A stretch of DNA of 64,000 bases from Persicaria tinctoria (lineage: Eukaryota > Streptophyta > Magnoliopsida > Caryophyllales > Polygonaceae): contig JBANSL010000013.1 in the NCBI GenBank assembly GCA_037127255.1, positions 54,709,688 to 54,773,687 of the forward strand. Direction: 5' to 3'. Below are positions 11,094 through 23,887 of the stretch, one piece after another (positions within the stretch are counted from its first letter, which is position 1; each line of letters starts with the position of its first letter). A model generated the notes under the pieces. The model was not told the origin of the DNA, ran no database searches, and saw only the letters and a program-made list of their open reading frames with translations. Position numbers and translations under genes: made by a program.

Positions 11094-11160
<67 letters not shown>
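10829..11160. repeat. Two TA microsatellites enclosing a ~240-bp segment
   Basis: (TA)n at 10829-10853 and a longer pure (AT)n at 11095-11160. The segment between begins with GTAAACACCCCTTAC-type sequence. A related GGTGTTTACACC word is found at 28493-28505, suggesting ends of one MITE-like family. No coding signal. Confidence 0.6.
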
Positions 11161-11163
<3 letters not shown>

Positions 11164-11191
11164 AATAGATAATAATTCGGTTGGATAATAC

Positions 11192-11874
11192 CTAACCGAT
11201 AGCATCCCGATGGATGAGATCATTAAGATCAGTATTAAATGTCAAGGCCGCCCCATTAACAAGACGGCCAAGGTGTGCAACCTTGTCAGCCGACCTGTTA
11301 CCCTCGCGAGGCACATGCGAAAAAACCACATTTTGGACTTTAGTCATCTGTCTTTTGATGTCTCCCATAATAAGTTCTATTTGCCACGGACATGGGCTAT
11401 TATATTTGAGGTTATCGATAATCGTTTTAGAGTCCCCTTCAATGATGATGTTTGTGCAATCTATCTCTTGATCACATTTAGTCCAATTCTCAAGGCCATG
11501 CATTCAGCATGGAAAGGGGATAGTTGCCCAAGTCTACTTGCTCCTAACTTTATTACTAATCCTTCATGGTCCCTTATTATGTAGCCAGCTGAGGATAAAC
11601 CTAACCCATCCGTTGCTCCATCAAAATTCATCTTGAGGAATCCCCTCTCCGGTTTTCTCCATTTTACATTTTTCCTGCTAATTGCCCTTTTCATATTCAC
11701 CCTCTGATTAGAATTAGGATTTGACAGACTCCCATCATACATACCGGCTTTTTTATCCACGTTATATATACTCCATAAGAAGTTGTAGGACTGGGACATA
11801 GATTGTTTCATTTGTTTGTACTTTATATTCCATAATTTTGCTATTTTTAAATTAATTATTGTACATATATACAT
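11192..11874 (-). pseudogene. RNase H-like domain (RVT_3 type) pseudogene
   Basis: An upstream frame (11874-11461) contains GFLKMNFDGA, GYIIRDHEGLVI and FHAECMALRIGL, matching the first strands and acidic positions (D in NFDGA, E in HAE) of the plant RVT_3 RNase H fold. The second frame (11503-11192) continues with IIIEGDSKTIIDNL (catalytic D) and FSHVPREGNRSADKVAH, the C-terminal helix with the N-x-x-A-D motif. The two frames overlap and differ in phase, so at least one frameshift separates them. Such domains occur in plant non-LTR elements and in dispersed host-like copies. No reverse transcriptase is adjacent. Confidence 0.75.
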
Positions 11875-13982
11875 ATATTATTTGGTCAAACTTAATAAAA
11901 TTGTATTTTCATCTACGAACAATGAAACTTAATAAAACTTAATAATTATCTAAAAAACCACTCGTCAAATAATGCATAACTAGTACTTTTCCCGTACCTT
12001 GTACGGGAGAGAATTTTTATTGAAATTTACCGCTTTATTTCTCCCTCATACCATAAATATATTTCATCAAGTAAGTCAACAGGGTACGTGATCCGCAGAT
12101 CTGACCCCGTTACCATCCAAATGTTGTCACTCGGTAGTGGATCATTTGTTTGTCTAGTGTAAGGCCTTACGTCAAAATTAATAATATTTGGGTTTTTTTT
12201 TTAGTATATTTTTTTAAAAGTTAAAACTATATAAAATATTAATTTCATATATTTTATTTATTAATTTCTTAATCATTAATAATATATGCAAAATTATTTA
12301 AAAAATTAATAATCCATATAATTTTTAGCTTTTATTAATAACATGTAAAACTGTAAAAATTAAATATTTTAGATCAACTCTGAAATATTGTAATGACGCT
12401 TAACGTATGAGAAAAAGCTATTTAACCAACTAATAAATTGATCTCAACCGTACATCATTCCAAAGTTGCACATCCAAATTCCATTTCCTCTATTCAAAGA
12501 GGAGACATGAGAGATGACGCTAGAGATGCATCGCGAAAGTCCGTTCACCTTGAACCTGTGGAGGAATCTCAAAGGTCCCTGGTTCGAACTCCGAATGGTC
12601 GCTCTTTATTTACCAATACAAGGAGGAAGGTTGATGTTGACGCTGTAAGATAGGGGTGTCGCTTGATGGGGGACAAACCTGAAAACATGGTATGTATCGA
12701 TGTGGAGAGCACATCCATTGATCCTCCGATCCCTCTATGCATGCCTATTGTCTTGATTGCCTCCACCACTTCTGCATGACATGTGACCTTACGATACCAT
12801 TCAACTCAACTTTATGATTATTCTTTGCCTTAATAGATTATCCCTATGAAGTCTTGCTCCCAGAAATGCGATCAATCCAAAGACTTGCCTCCCAGTTTTC
12901 ATTTGTGGTATACAGTACAAGACCTCATATAATCATTTTGTAATAGAAGCCATGAGATCAGAGATGTCCTAGAAAAAAAATGTAAGAAGCATAATTTTAA
13001 TCATATGGAATAATTTAATACATTTGGTGAAAAACCAACTGATTATGATGCTATGTCTATTTTTTAGGTATTCTTCCAAAAAGTTCACAATCACATATAT
13101 ACATACAGTCTACAAAAACATGTCCATTAGTACCAACTACCAAGAGATCTATTTCATACATGAGAGAGACATGTGGGATGGGATGATAATATCATCATGA
13201 TATTGAATTACCAAGTTGCCCCTCCATGACTATGTGCACCTCCTCGGGATCTATTTCAAGTAGAAGATTGATGGTACGAATTTCCCCGAACCATGTTCGG
13301 GTTTTTTTTAATAATATTTTTTACTGAATATGACATACCGCACAAGTACTCGATGCATGCTAATTTTCTACTAACATACCATTTGGCCCATTCTCTTCAA
13401 CATGTCATTCTTTTATATCGGTTGCTTTCACACTTCTTCTAACATCCGCTCTACTTCAAATAAAAGAATAAAAGTCTTGTAGTTTTCGCCCAAATAAAAC
13501 CGAGTTTGGATCATATGTAATGTTTTATGTGTTACACACCATTTTACACTTCTTAAATTGGTATAAATTATAAACAATTTGAGAAAAAGATATTCTATAT
13601 TTAAATGTATAAACCCTAAAGAGCTAAACCTTAATTAAAAATGATATTTAATATCCTATATTTAAACGCATAAACCCTAAGATACCAAAATATTAAAAAA
13701 AAATATTACATCTCTCTAATTAGTGTAGATTATACATCGATTTCAATATGTCAAACTTAAAAAGTTAACTTTAAATCAAATTCCAATTTTGAAATATTAA
13801 ATACTTTTTAGAGGCATTAATTCATCGAACACCATATGAGAAAGGGTTAAACCCAAAAAATTGCAACTTTATAAACTTTGATTTCACTTAACTAACCCCA
13901 ATATCTCATGATGAAATTTGATCAACAATTTATAACCGTTAGCTTCACAAATTTTACAAAAAAAAGTAAACAATATATACAT
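11875..13982. other. AT-rich intergenic DNA without a gene
   Basis: No sustained coding frame. Small palindromes CCCGTACCTTGTACGGG (~11992) and CCCGAACCATGTTCGGG (~13285) stand out and may mark ends of small DNA elements. A B-box-like GGTTCGAACTCC lies at ~12581 without a convincing cloverleaf. Confidence 0.4.
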
Positions 13983-16900
13983 TGTAAAGACCGGGAAATT
14001 TTAGAATATTAATTTATTAAAATAGTGATTTATAATTATTCCGATTTCTAATAATTGGAGAAATTTTAGAATATTAAATTATTAAAATAGTGATTTATAA
14101 TTATTCCGATTTCTAATAATTGGGAGGTTTGGAATTTCTGTTCTTGAGATATTGGTTTTATTTTAAATATTTCAAACGAGTTCCGGTATTATTTAATTGG
14201 AAATTTAAAATATGTTATACTCTGCTTTATATACCGAAAATTGGAAAATATATATGGATTTCATTATTTAATTCGAATTTAGAAATATAATTTGGATTTT
14301 TTTTTCTTACTCGGGTTTCGGGGTGATATCTTTGGGGTAATTTGAAAGTCAAATTTGGGACCCATTTGTTCCCCCTCCTTCTTCCCTCAGACTTCCAGGA
14401 TGCAAATTGCAGCATCTCTTGTTGTCCTCTTTCCCCCCTCTTTATTTGATCCCACGCCAATTCAGACCTCTCTGTGGCTAGCTCAAAGGAGGCAACATCA
14501 ACATTTCACCCCTCCTGTCAATTCAAATCCCAATTCCCAGCATACCTCCACTTTTTACTTTCATTTGTTTTCACAAACCCCATTCACAAAACCTCAAAAC
14601 CCCTCTCCACCTTCTCCTTTCGCGGCCAACGCACCACCAACGCCTCTTCCTTCCAAGAAGCAACAACAATAGCTAGGACCCTCCGACGTTAGACAATCGA
14701 GCCCCAGGGCGCCAAGTCGTCCCTGTTTCTGCGAGCCAACACCGACGCCACCTTCCTGGGCATCCATTCCGCTGTTTCGACCGAAGAACCCGGTAAGGTG
14801 TCCCATCCTCTTTCTAATCGAAAACCTTGTAAAGGTCCCTCCTTTTGACCTCTCCCTCCGTTCTAGGCCGAGAATTGCAGCCTCAGGCGTCTGACGAAGC
14901 CCAACCATGTCGCCGGTGAGCATCTCGGCGAAGTCTCGAGCCTCACGGTGAGCTTCCCTCCTTCTCTTCTCTTTGGCTTCGGTTTTCCTCCGTTTCTGGA
15001 CTGGGGTTGTGTCAAGGAGAGTGTGAGCTTGAGAGTGGCCGGCGTGAGCCTCCCCTCCCTCTTTCCCTTTTTCGATTTGAAACCTGCGAGCAGAGTCGTT
15101 TGAGAGGGAGAGTGAACAGTATCCACGGGAACCAGGTCTTCCCTTCTTTTCTGTTAGATGGGTTGGGTTCGGAATTGGGTTGTCAGTCGGTTGGGAGAGG
15201 TTTTGGTCGGAGACGGGACGCCGGCGAGGAGCTCCGCCTCCCCTTCTCCTTCTCTGTTCGAGCAGTGGGCGCAAAGAGGAAGACGGGTCCAAGGAACCCG
15301 GTTCCTTCTTTTCTTTTTCCTTATTGTCTGGTCCGGTTCAGTCTTCCTTGGACCGGTTCATTTAAACCAGATCTTGGACATCCGGGTTGGGCTCTTACTC
15401 TGGGCTCGGGTCTGGGCCATTTCTTTTTCGGGCTTGTTATATTGGGTTAATGGTTGTGGTTGTTGTTATTTGCTATATGATGGTATTTATATATGGGTAT
15501 TATGATTGATATTTAATTTGTTAATTTACTATGAAGTATTATGATTATATTTTTCCTTATTTTATGAAAGATATATATTCTGGAACTTTACGTCTCATAA
15601 AATTATTCTAAAAAGTGATATTATTTGAGTTATTTATTATGTGATATTTTAAATAGGTTATTTTAGGAATTCTAAAATGAATTATTGGCTTTGGTTTATT
15701 AACATGAATTGAAAAGAGGATTTAGCTAGGGCAATTTCATTTTGGTTAAGTATTACTTGGAAATTATTTAAAAGGTTTTCAAGTTTCCCGGAATTATCTC
15801 TTAAAAGATTTGTCATCTTGAAAACCAAAATGTCGGAATTATTTCCATAATATGATTTTGAGGTATTATTTTAAGGTTTAAATGTTTAATGTCGGGATTC
15901 TGTCTTGGCTTGATGATTTTGGTTTTGAGAAGGAAATTGGAAAAATGATTTTGGTTTATGTTGATCATGTCAGAAAGGTTTTGGGAGGCAGTTTCACTAT
16001 CGGTTGGTTTTGGGTATGATGAGGAAAAATGAGATAAGACGGCATGATCGGAAATGAGATATGTGAAGTTATGTGTGATAATTAGGGGTGCCTTGTGTGA
16101 TTTAAATAGACTTATGCCTATCTGTATATTTGTTAGGTGATTGTTGCTTGTTGGACTCCGCTTGCGTTATCTTTTGATGTTCGGCATTTCAGGTAAGTTC
16201 CCTATGGGGCTTACTCAGGTTGGACATTCATGCCTGTTGTTGCATTTTATGTTAGGTGTTGCATATGCATAAAAGCATGCCATGTAGTATCCTGTTTAGG
16301 TTGCACTAATTGAATGAGCATCTGGTTACTTATTGCGTTTGAAACAGAACGGCTGTTATCTGTGATAGTCCTGGAGTCTTTGCTAGGGTCATAGGGTAGC
16401 CCAGCCTCATCGGGTACCCTGAGTCAATCGAGTCATGAACTTCCTTATATTATGAGATGCCTTCGGGCTTTATTGTGGAGCGAGTTAGGCATGCGTGCCG
16501 CTCGATTATGATGGAATGCATTCACGAGCTGGCCAAACTCCGCCCTATCGGAAGGGGGTGGAGGTAGGAGAGGGATATGCCACTTGGCATTGTCTTGGGC
16601 CCTTTACAGTATTTTTACACATTATTATAACTAGGAGCATGCTAGTGTGTTTGACTTTCGTACTGCATTACAACATCTTTATTAGGTATAGCACATACTA
16701 TGTGGCATCAGCGAGGACTGCCGGTCCCGCATGAGTGGCTCGATCTGACTCCTTTCCCCGTTCTTTTTTTAATGTATTTTCTGCAGATTTTGAATGCTCG
16801 ATGTCTATATGACGGGGTTCCCTTTTGGCAAATCGAAGAATCTGGCTAATACCTTAACTTAGTAAAATGGTAATTACTCACTCATGATTTGGTTTTGACC

Positions 16901-17151
16901 CGGCTCTGCCGTGGCACTTGTGTCTTTACTTTGTTTCCGCTTTACTTTCATTTGAACTGAATTTCAGGACATAGTCTTAGGACAGGTTAAGGGTACCCAA
17001 TGGCCCTTCGAAGTTTTTAGGGTTTGAAATCCCTTTTTTTACTAATCTTAAATGAGTTTGAAACCTCGACCCGTACCTGGATTGCAAGATCCGAACAAGG
17101 GTTTTCATCCCTCGAAACGTAACCCGAAAATCATAATTCTAGGCCGTTACA
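13983..17151 (+). repeat. LARD left LTR (3169 bp)
   Basis: Starts TGTAAAGACC and ends CCGTTACA. Its first ~1290 bp align with 22604-23887, with scattered substitutions and an 11-base difference near 14585. A 67-bp direct duplication containing AATAGTGATTTATAATTATT opens it. A pyrimidine-rich block (14340-14700) and a GC-rich block (14700-15350) give open frames on both strands, including 232 codons at 15292-14594. That frame is broken in the right copy, so I do not treat it as a gene. Confidence 0.85.
14226..14233 (+). promoter_or_regulatory. Possible TATA box in LARD U3
   Basis: TTTATATA followed by CC, 243 bases into the left LTR; the same sequence lies at 22848 in the right LTR. Position and context fit an LTR promoter, but AT-richness makes chance likely. 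Confidence 0.3.
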
Positions 17152-17155
17152 AAGA

Positions 17156-17172
17156 TGGTATCAGAGCTGAGG
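17156..17172 (+). other. LARD primer-binding site
   Basis: TGGTATCAGAGCTGAGG begins 4 bases after the LTR. The first 12 bases are complementary to the 3' end of plant initiator tRNA-Met, the usual minus-strand primer. Confidence 0.85.
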
Positions 17173-20100
17173 TTGTGCAATTCGGGTACGAAAGGGTCGA
17201 GTGTATGTTTTGGAAAACCGCCCATGAATTTAAAAGGATTTTAAAAAAAAAGGGGGCAAAATGAACTTAAGCTGTCTAACTGAAATTGGACTAAGTAATG
17301 AACTTGACTTATCATAAAATATGGAAAATCGACTAAAGAGGGGATCGAGTGGGTAGAAACACGTTAGACCATCCCTATTGGATGTAGTTGGAAATGGGTA
17401 GGCGAAATATCAGCTTGTTCTTTACAGATGGGTTGGGAGACTCAAATGAGATCATTATGAGTGTTACTAGCTGATTCTGTGCTGAGTGCTTGCTATGCTA
17501 GAGATCTGATTTGGTATGCCTAACAATGAGTTGTGTATTGACTGATCTGTGCAAATAGGATTGTGGGAGTACCCTTAATTCCGTGTGGTCAAGCCCCGCT
17601 TGTGTTGAACGACCCCTTCTACTATGCTAACCCCTTGATGGTCTTATCGAGTCCTTCTCTTGAATTTCGGTCTCCTCAATGGGAAATCAGGTTGGTAAAC
17701 ACATTGTGTCGGGAATCATGTATGGATGTGAAGTTGTCCAAGCGAGTATTGGAGGGTGGCTCTTGATGTTCCTTTGAGTCAAAATTAAGGTGTTTTTGGG
17801 GCTGTCTTTCCTTATTCTTATGATGATCAAGCAATGTCTTCTTGCCATGAAGAGTCGTACCGGAGTCCCCCGGGAAAGAGGGGTGATGAGTCGGTTGGGA
17901 AAAGTCAATGGTTGCCCTTAGGGTCTCTATCCGGTTGTAATGGTGACTCTCTCTGAATTGCATGACATAATCTTGTATTCTTCCGCATGTAGCTTGCAAA
18001 TGATCATTAGTAAAAGCTGCTAATGTTATGCCTTGCTTTCTGTCATGATTTTATTGTTAAGCTCATAATGTGGTTAGTTACATTTCTCAAGTCTCGTGTT
18101 GTGTCTTTCCTTCTATCATGATTATATGTTGTTATAGCATGTCTACTTGGCCTATTAATCGTATGATGGATTGGAAACATGAACCATATGGTATGAACCT
18201 ACATGATCGTTATTTTCTCCTAGATTAGGTTCATGATAGTGTGATCAACTCCATTTTGTATGAATGCTTATAGATGATTGCCTTAACATGCTGGATGATG
18301 ATGTGTCGATACTATTATTTCTTTTGTGACAAGAATCTATAGCATGCCCATCTGTTTTGTATTAGTCAAATTGATTGTTGATGATTTTGCAAGTTGATAC
18401 TGTTGTGTGATTGCTTGCGTTGAATGGAGAATATGTGGTATAATTGAGTCTTGATGAATCCATGTTATCCTAGTATGTGTTGGGTTGAGCTCATGTCCTC
18501 GTATTCTAGTCATATTGCCCCTTATTTGGACTTGTGTTAAACTTTTCTCATACTTCTATATCGTGGGAATGTGAGTGAGTGATCTCTTATGCGTCGTCAT
18601 GATTAGTTGCATGCATGTATCGTACGTCATGATGAGCCTTTAGCATCATGTAGGACCCTTAGTTGTGACTTGTACGCATTTATATCTTGCCGACATTATC
18701 GCTGAATTTCTCCCTTGAGTCAGGTCCCTGATAGTGTGATTCTTCCCTCTTCCTACCCTCTTAAGATGTTTTGCCGTCCTTATTAGATTAATGTTGAACT
18801 TGATGATCGACTTGCTTCCCGCGATGGTTAATCCTAGCATGCTTACCTGTTATCGTTTGGTGGTATTTCCCTATTATAATGTGCCATATCCTCATGCTTG
18901 CATTAATGTATGACTTGACACCTCGCATGGTCACACACCGCGCTATATCATAATTTAACATACGCATGACACATGAATGTTAGAATGGACCTAGTCGAAG
19001 TATCTTGATTGTATTCCTGTTCGATATGTGTTGTTAATATCCTATAGAGCTTATGATTTTTAAAATGACCCGCTCGATGGTGACTTGTCATGCTTGTTTA
19101 TTACGTGAACATTCTTGTCCTGTAATGTGATAATTATTGTACTACTTTATGTGCCTCAATGACTATTCCTTCCTAGCATGCTTAGAGTCTATCACGGTGA
19201 TGTTCTCTTTGTTACCTTGTAAGGATGCCTCATCCTTCATGAACATTATGTTGAATTCATTTAAATCACTCTTGACTATGCCTATGTCTTATCATGTATC
19301 GCTAGTACCATGTATTACTTATGCTTTTAAATGTATCTCGTCATATGATTACATGTCGTTCTCAACCTATTATATGATCCTTGTTGCTAGATGTGATAAT
19401 CGTCATGCCGCTTTTATGTACCCTCGTATGACGCTTAGTTTGGTTTTCGTGACGTACCTCGTCATGCTATATTTGGCCTCATCTATTGCCATGCTCATGC
19501 ATTGTTCATATACATGATGTTTGTCATCCTCGTTAAGCCCTGCATGACCATTACTGGCTCCGCATATCTTACTTGAAATTGCTATACATATATCTGCTTC
19601 CATGGAATAAAAGGCTATTAGCTTATCTCACATGCATCCGGGTAGAATTCGATTATGTATTTTGGATTGAATATGCATGTCGTTCTCCTTGAGATAGGTA
19701 CATGTTAGTGTGGGTTAACGTGACTTATATGCTCCATGATGAATTCATTTTGCTCGTCACAATTGTAACCTAATAGACTTTCATAAGGGCATCGTTGTAT
19801 TCTCTGGTCGTAGTCTTGTCTCTAGTCTTGTCGTTTTAGCCTTGGTCCGTGTTTGGTTCCGAAAGGAACATTGGATGTCCGCCATTGTCACTCCCCTATC
19901 TCCGCTAACTTGAAATCTTACGCGATACATCGAACGAGCGACCGTATGGAAAAGGGAGTGGAAAGTTAGATAGTGATAGAGCAGCGCAACAAAAGCGTGA
20001 GCCCATAACCCACGGGCCTCAGGATCAATGATGTCGACAGGACAAGCGCATCGAGAATTACGGTTACTAAGTATGATATGACTTGCAAGTGGGAGTGCTC

Positions 20101-22589
20101 TCTGTTCGAATTTCTAACCCTTTTGAATTTGTTGACGACGATATTGCAATGACCTAGCGATGTGATTTACATGTTGATGTGCTGACTTGATGATGACGGT
20201 TGCCTGATTGCTTGTCGTCTACGATGATATGATTTGATGCCTTATAGATCTCATGTACCATGATGTCTTGACGTGTTGTTGCTCTAAGTTGCTAAGCATG
20301 ATTTGAATTCCTTTGCCTGTAAAATGTGAACTACATATGCTAAGAGACCTGAATTGTATATGATAAGGTTATAATGCAATATGCTATCTTGACGTGATTA
20401 CGTTCATATATGATGTTTGTAGTGAATATTGAGCATGATGGTTAACTGAGACTTGTTGAACTCATGATATTATGTTTATAAATGCTAGTTGATATGATGT
20501 AGATCTTATGTTTGCTGATTTTCATGGTTGCTTCTTCCTTAAACCTGTGGGTGAGATCATTTGGTAGCGTGGTTGGAGAGTGGTGAAAGAATTTTGGGCA
20601 GTTGGGGTGATCGATGGTATTAGAAGGAGAGTCGCGAGAGAGGGATGTTCGCTTAGGTAAGACTGAGTGAGCTTTGGGATTTACGGGAGGCAATGTTGGT
20701 GGTTCTGATGAGCTTCTAGGTGATGCCGGTAATACTTCGGGTAGTGCGAGGAGTGTAAGGAAGGGCCCGTGAATATCGAGGACACGGTATTAGAGGGTAC
20801 TTGAGTGTGAAGTTAGAGATAGGAGTTGGATTCCTAGAGGTGGATGGTGTGGTAGTGCTTGGTGGAAGTAGGGGCGAGATTTGAGCATCGAGATGAAATG
20901 AGATTCTTTGGGGAAATTTTGTCCGAGTTGACGTTGGCGAGTCTAGAAGAGGATTAGTCTTGGCTTGAGAGTGGAGATGGGCGAGTGGGGATTGTGTTTT
21001 ATTTTTTTTTTGGTATGATGTGAGGATTTTCTTGATTATGTTATTCATTTATATCTGTTGACATGATGTTAGATGGCAACCATGATGAACCTGATAAGGA
21101 ATGATATTACATATTGTTATGCAATACTGAAATCTAATTGGTAGTGACAAGGGTTACCATGATATATTACTGCTTTGCTATCCTGTTATGTTGTTTTAGA
21201 AGCATGTTAGGATGTGTGGTGATATGATAATATATGAGATCATGATGTGTTATTATGTGGAAGCATGATGTCTTATTATGAAGTAGTAAGCATGATGTTA
21301 TATTATATGGTCGGTAAGCATGATTATGAATATGTAAATGATGAATGTGGCTTGGGGCATGAATATGATTGGTTTATATATGAAATAATGGTGTCTGATG
21401 GCTAAATGATCGTTATATGGTGTTGTGACGAGTTAAGATGGTGTGTTTTAGGGCATATTGACATTTTGATGATTTATATACTGCTTGATCTTTCTTTTTC
21501 TAAATCTTAATAGCATGCTCTGGTTGTGTTGATATGTTAACTTGATGAATATGTTCTACTTGTGTTGCGATATTTATATATGATTGTGAGATTTGATGTC
21601 TACTGACGTACTAACCCCATAACACCTAACCTGTTGATTTTTGGACATGTGTGCTTGCGTGATAAGTTATGAGACTTCGATTATGCACTCGTGAACCTTC
21701 AATATGATATAGATATACTCTACTACTTGTGATGTGATGTTGAGGTTTTGATTGTTGGTTTTGGCGTGTCTTGAAAGGATGGTATGAATTATGTTATGAG
21801 AAAACATGTTATGTTATTAAGATGTCAATTGGTTGAGATTATCATGGTTGATGTTGAGTTTTGCCATGTGAAAGATGGCTAATGATGTTATGAGTTGATG
21901 AGTTGATTGGCTTATGTTTCATTTTGAGTTGAGAATGATGATTGAATGATTTTGGAAACTAGGAAGAGAATATGGGATTAACCCTTAGAGGTGGATGATT
22001 CCACCTCCTGATTTCTGAATTTGATTGATTGATATGCGGGAAACTGATTTGGTTTTGGGAGATTTTTGACGAAATCTTGAGTTAAAAGGATTTGACTTGT
22101 TTTGATGCAAAGTTCTTGGTTAAACGTAGAATTTGAAGATTTTGAACGATATAGAAAGGAAATAACTGGGTTTTAAAGAATAAACGCTATCGAGGGTTTC
22201 AACGATTTCGAGGCTAATCTTTTTCAATTGCGGAATTCCTTTTGAAACTTTTCAAACCCGGTTTTATATTATAACGACTCACGAAGTGGATACAAGCATT
22301 TTATAGGGGCGCATATAGAATGCTTGCTAAGACCTAGTAGACGCGTTACGATTGCTTTTCGAGTTATGATATAACCGAAAAGTCGGAGTAAGAATGTGAT
22401 AAGGGCCCATATCGCATATTTACTACGACCAATTGGGAATGTTATGATCACGTCAAGGGTACAGTGAGGATCTCATACGGGCCCCTATGAGATGATTACA
22501 GAATCAATGACATGATCCTTGGACTCACCAATTTAAAACTTCATCCCCATGTTTTAGAGTGTTTTTGGTCTTAGGGACGAGACTTGTTT
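17173..22589. other. LARD internal region, noncoding
   Basis: 5.4 kb with stops in all frames. No gag CCHC box, protease, RT or integrase motif is found. The text is rich in CATGATG/ATGATGT-type words, especially 18000-18900 and 20200-21600. At 19870-20060 there is a more GC-rich stretch with no recognised product. Long noncoding interiors of LARDs may serve packaging or RNA structure; nothing here proves it. Confidence 0.7.
21985..22007 (+). other. Second PPT-like sequence with hairpin
   Basis: TTAGAGGTGGATGAT repeats the sequence at the true polypurine tract (22590) and is followed by CCACCTC, so GAGGTGG/CCACCTC can form a 7-bp stem with a 6-base loop. Confidence 0.5.
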
Positions 22590-22603
22590 TTAGAGGTGGA
22601 TGA
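22590..22603 (+). other. LARD polypurine tract
   Basis: TTAGAGGTGGATGA immediately precedes the right LTR (TGTAAAGACC at 22604), in the position where plus-strand DNA synthesis is primed. Confidence 0.65.
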
Positions 22604-23887
22604 TGTAAAGACCGGGAAATTTTAGAATATTAAATTATTAAAATAGTGATTTATAATTATTCCGATTTCTAATAATTGGGGAAATTTTAGAATATTAAAT
22701 TATTAAAATAGTGATTTATAATTATTCCGATTTCTAATAATTGGGAGGCTTGGAATTTCTGTTCTTGAGGTATTGGTTTTATTTTAAATATTTCAAAACG
22801 AGTTCCGGCATTATTTAATTAAAAATTTAAAATATGTTATACTCTGCTTTATATACCGAAAATTGGAAAATATATATGGATTTCATTATTTAATTCGAAT
22901 TTAGAAATATAATTTGGATTTTTTTTTTCTTACTCGGGTTTCGGGGTGATATCTTTGGGGTAATTTGAAAGTCAAATTTGGGACCCATTTGTTTCCCCTC
23001 TTTCTTCCCTCGGACTTCCAGGATGCAAATTGCAGCATCTCTTTTTGTCCTCTTTCCCCCCTCTTTATTTGATCCCACGCCAATTCAGACCTCTCTGTGG
23101 CTAGCTCAAAGTAGGCAGCATCAACATTTCACCCCTCTTGTCAATTCAAATCCCAATTCCCAGCATACCTCTACTTTTTACTTTCATTTGTTTTCACAAA
23201 ACCTCAAAACCCCTCTCCGCCTCCTCCTTTCGCGGCCAACGCACCACCAACGCCTCTTCTTTCCAAGAAGCAACAGCAACAGCTAGGACCCTCCGACGTT
23301 AGACAATCGAGCCCCAGGGCGCCAAGTCGTCCCTGTTTCTGCGAGCCAACGCCGACGCCACCTTCCTGGGCATCCATTCCGCTGTTCCGACCGAAGAACT
23401 CGGTAAGGTGTCCCATCCTCTTTCTAATCGAAAACCTTGTAAAGGTCCCTCCTTTTGACCTCTCCCTCCGCTCTAGGCCGAGAATTGCAGCCTCAGGCGT
23501 CTGACGAAGCCCAATCATGTCGCCGGTGAGCATCCCGGCGAAGTCTCGAGCCTCACGGTGAGCTTCCCTCCTTCTCTTCTCTTTGGCTTCGGTTTTCCTC
23601 CGTTTCTGGACTGGGGTTGTGTCAAGGAGAGTGTGAGCTTGAGAGTGGCCGGCGTGAGCCTCCCCTCCCTCTTTCCCTTTTTCGATTTGAAACCTGCGAG
23701 CAGAGTCGTTTGAGAGGGAGAGTGAACAGTATCCACGGGAACCGGGTCTTCCCTTCTTTTCTGTTAGATGGGTTGGGGTCGGAATTGGGTTGTCAGTCGG
23801 TTGGGAGAGGTTTTGGTCGGAGACGGGACGCCGGCGAGGAGCTCCGCCTCCCCTTCTCCTTCTCTGTTAGAGCAGTGGGCGCAAAGA
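22604..23887 (+). repeat. LARD right LTR, truncated (1284 of about 3169 bp)
   Basis: Colinear with 13983-15277 until GGGCGCAAAGA, after which the sequences diverge completely. The missing ~1.87 kb includes the whole 3' part of the LTR, so the loss postdates insertion. Confidence 0.85.

Larger units (their letters stand above)
13983..23887 (+). mobile_element. Large LTR retrotransposon derivative (LARD-like), right end truncated
   Basis: A long direct repeat begins TGTAAAGACCGGGAAATT at 13983 and again at 22604. The left copy ends ...GGCCGTTACA at 17151, giving TG...CA termini and a 3169-bp LTR. Four bases later comes TGGTATCAGAGCTGAG (17156), a primer-binding site for initiator tRNA-Met. A polypurine tract (AGAGGTGGATGA) ends just before the right LTR. 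The 5.45-kb internal region has no gag or pol. Very long LTRs with a noncoding interior are the definition of LARDs, which are mobilised by proteins of other (usually Gypsy) elements. The right LTR breaks off at 23887, so no target duplication can be read. Confidence 0.85.

Noticed and set aside
12530..12610. tRNA-like B box (GGTTCGAACTCC)
   Set aside because: No acceptor stem or D arm could be paired around it.
14594..15292. 232-codon minus frame in the LARD left LTR
   Set aside because: The homologous right LTR has the frame broken, composition is R/G/E-rich, and no domain is seen; most likely chance openness in GC-rich leader DNA.
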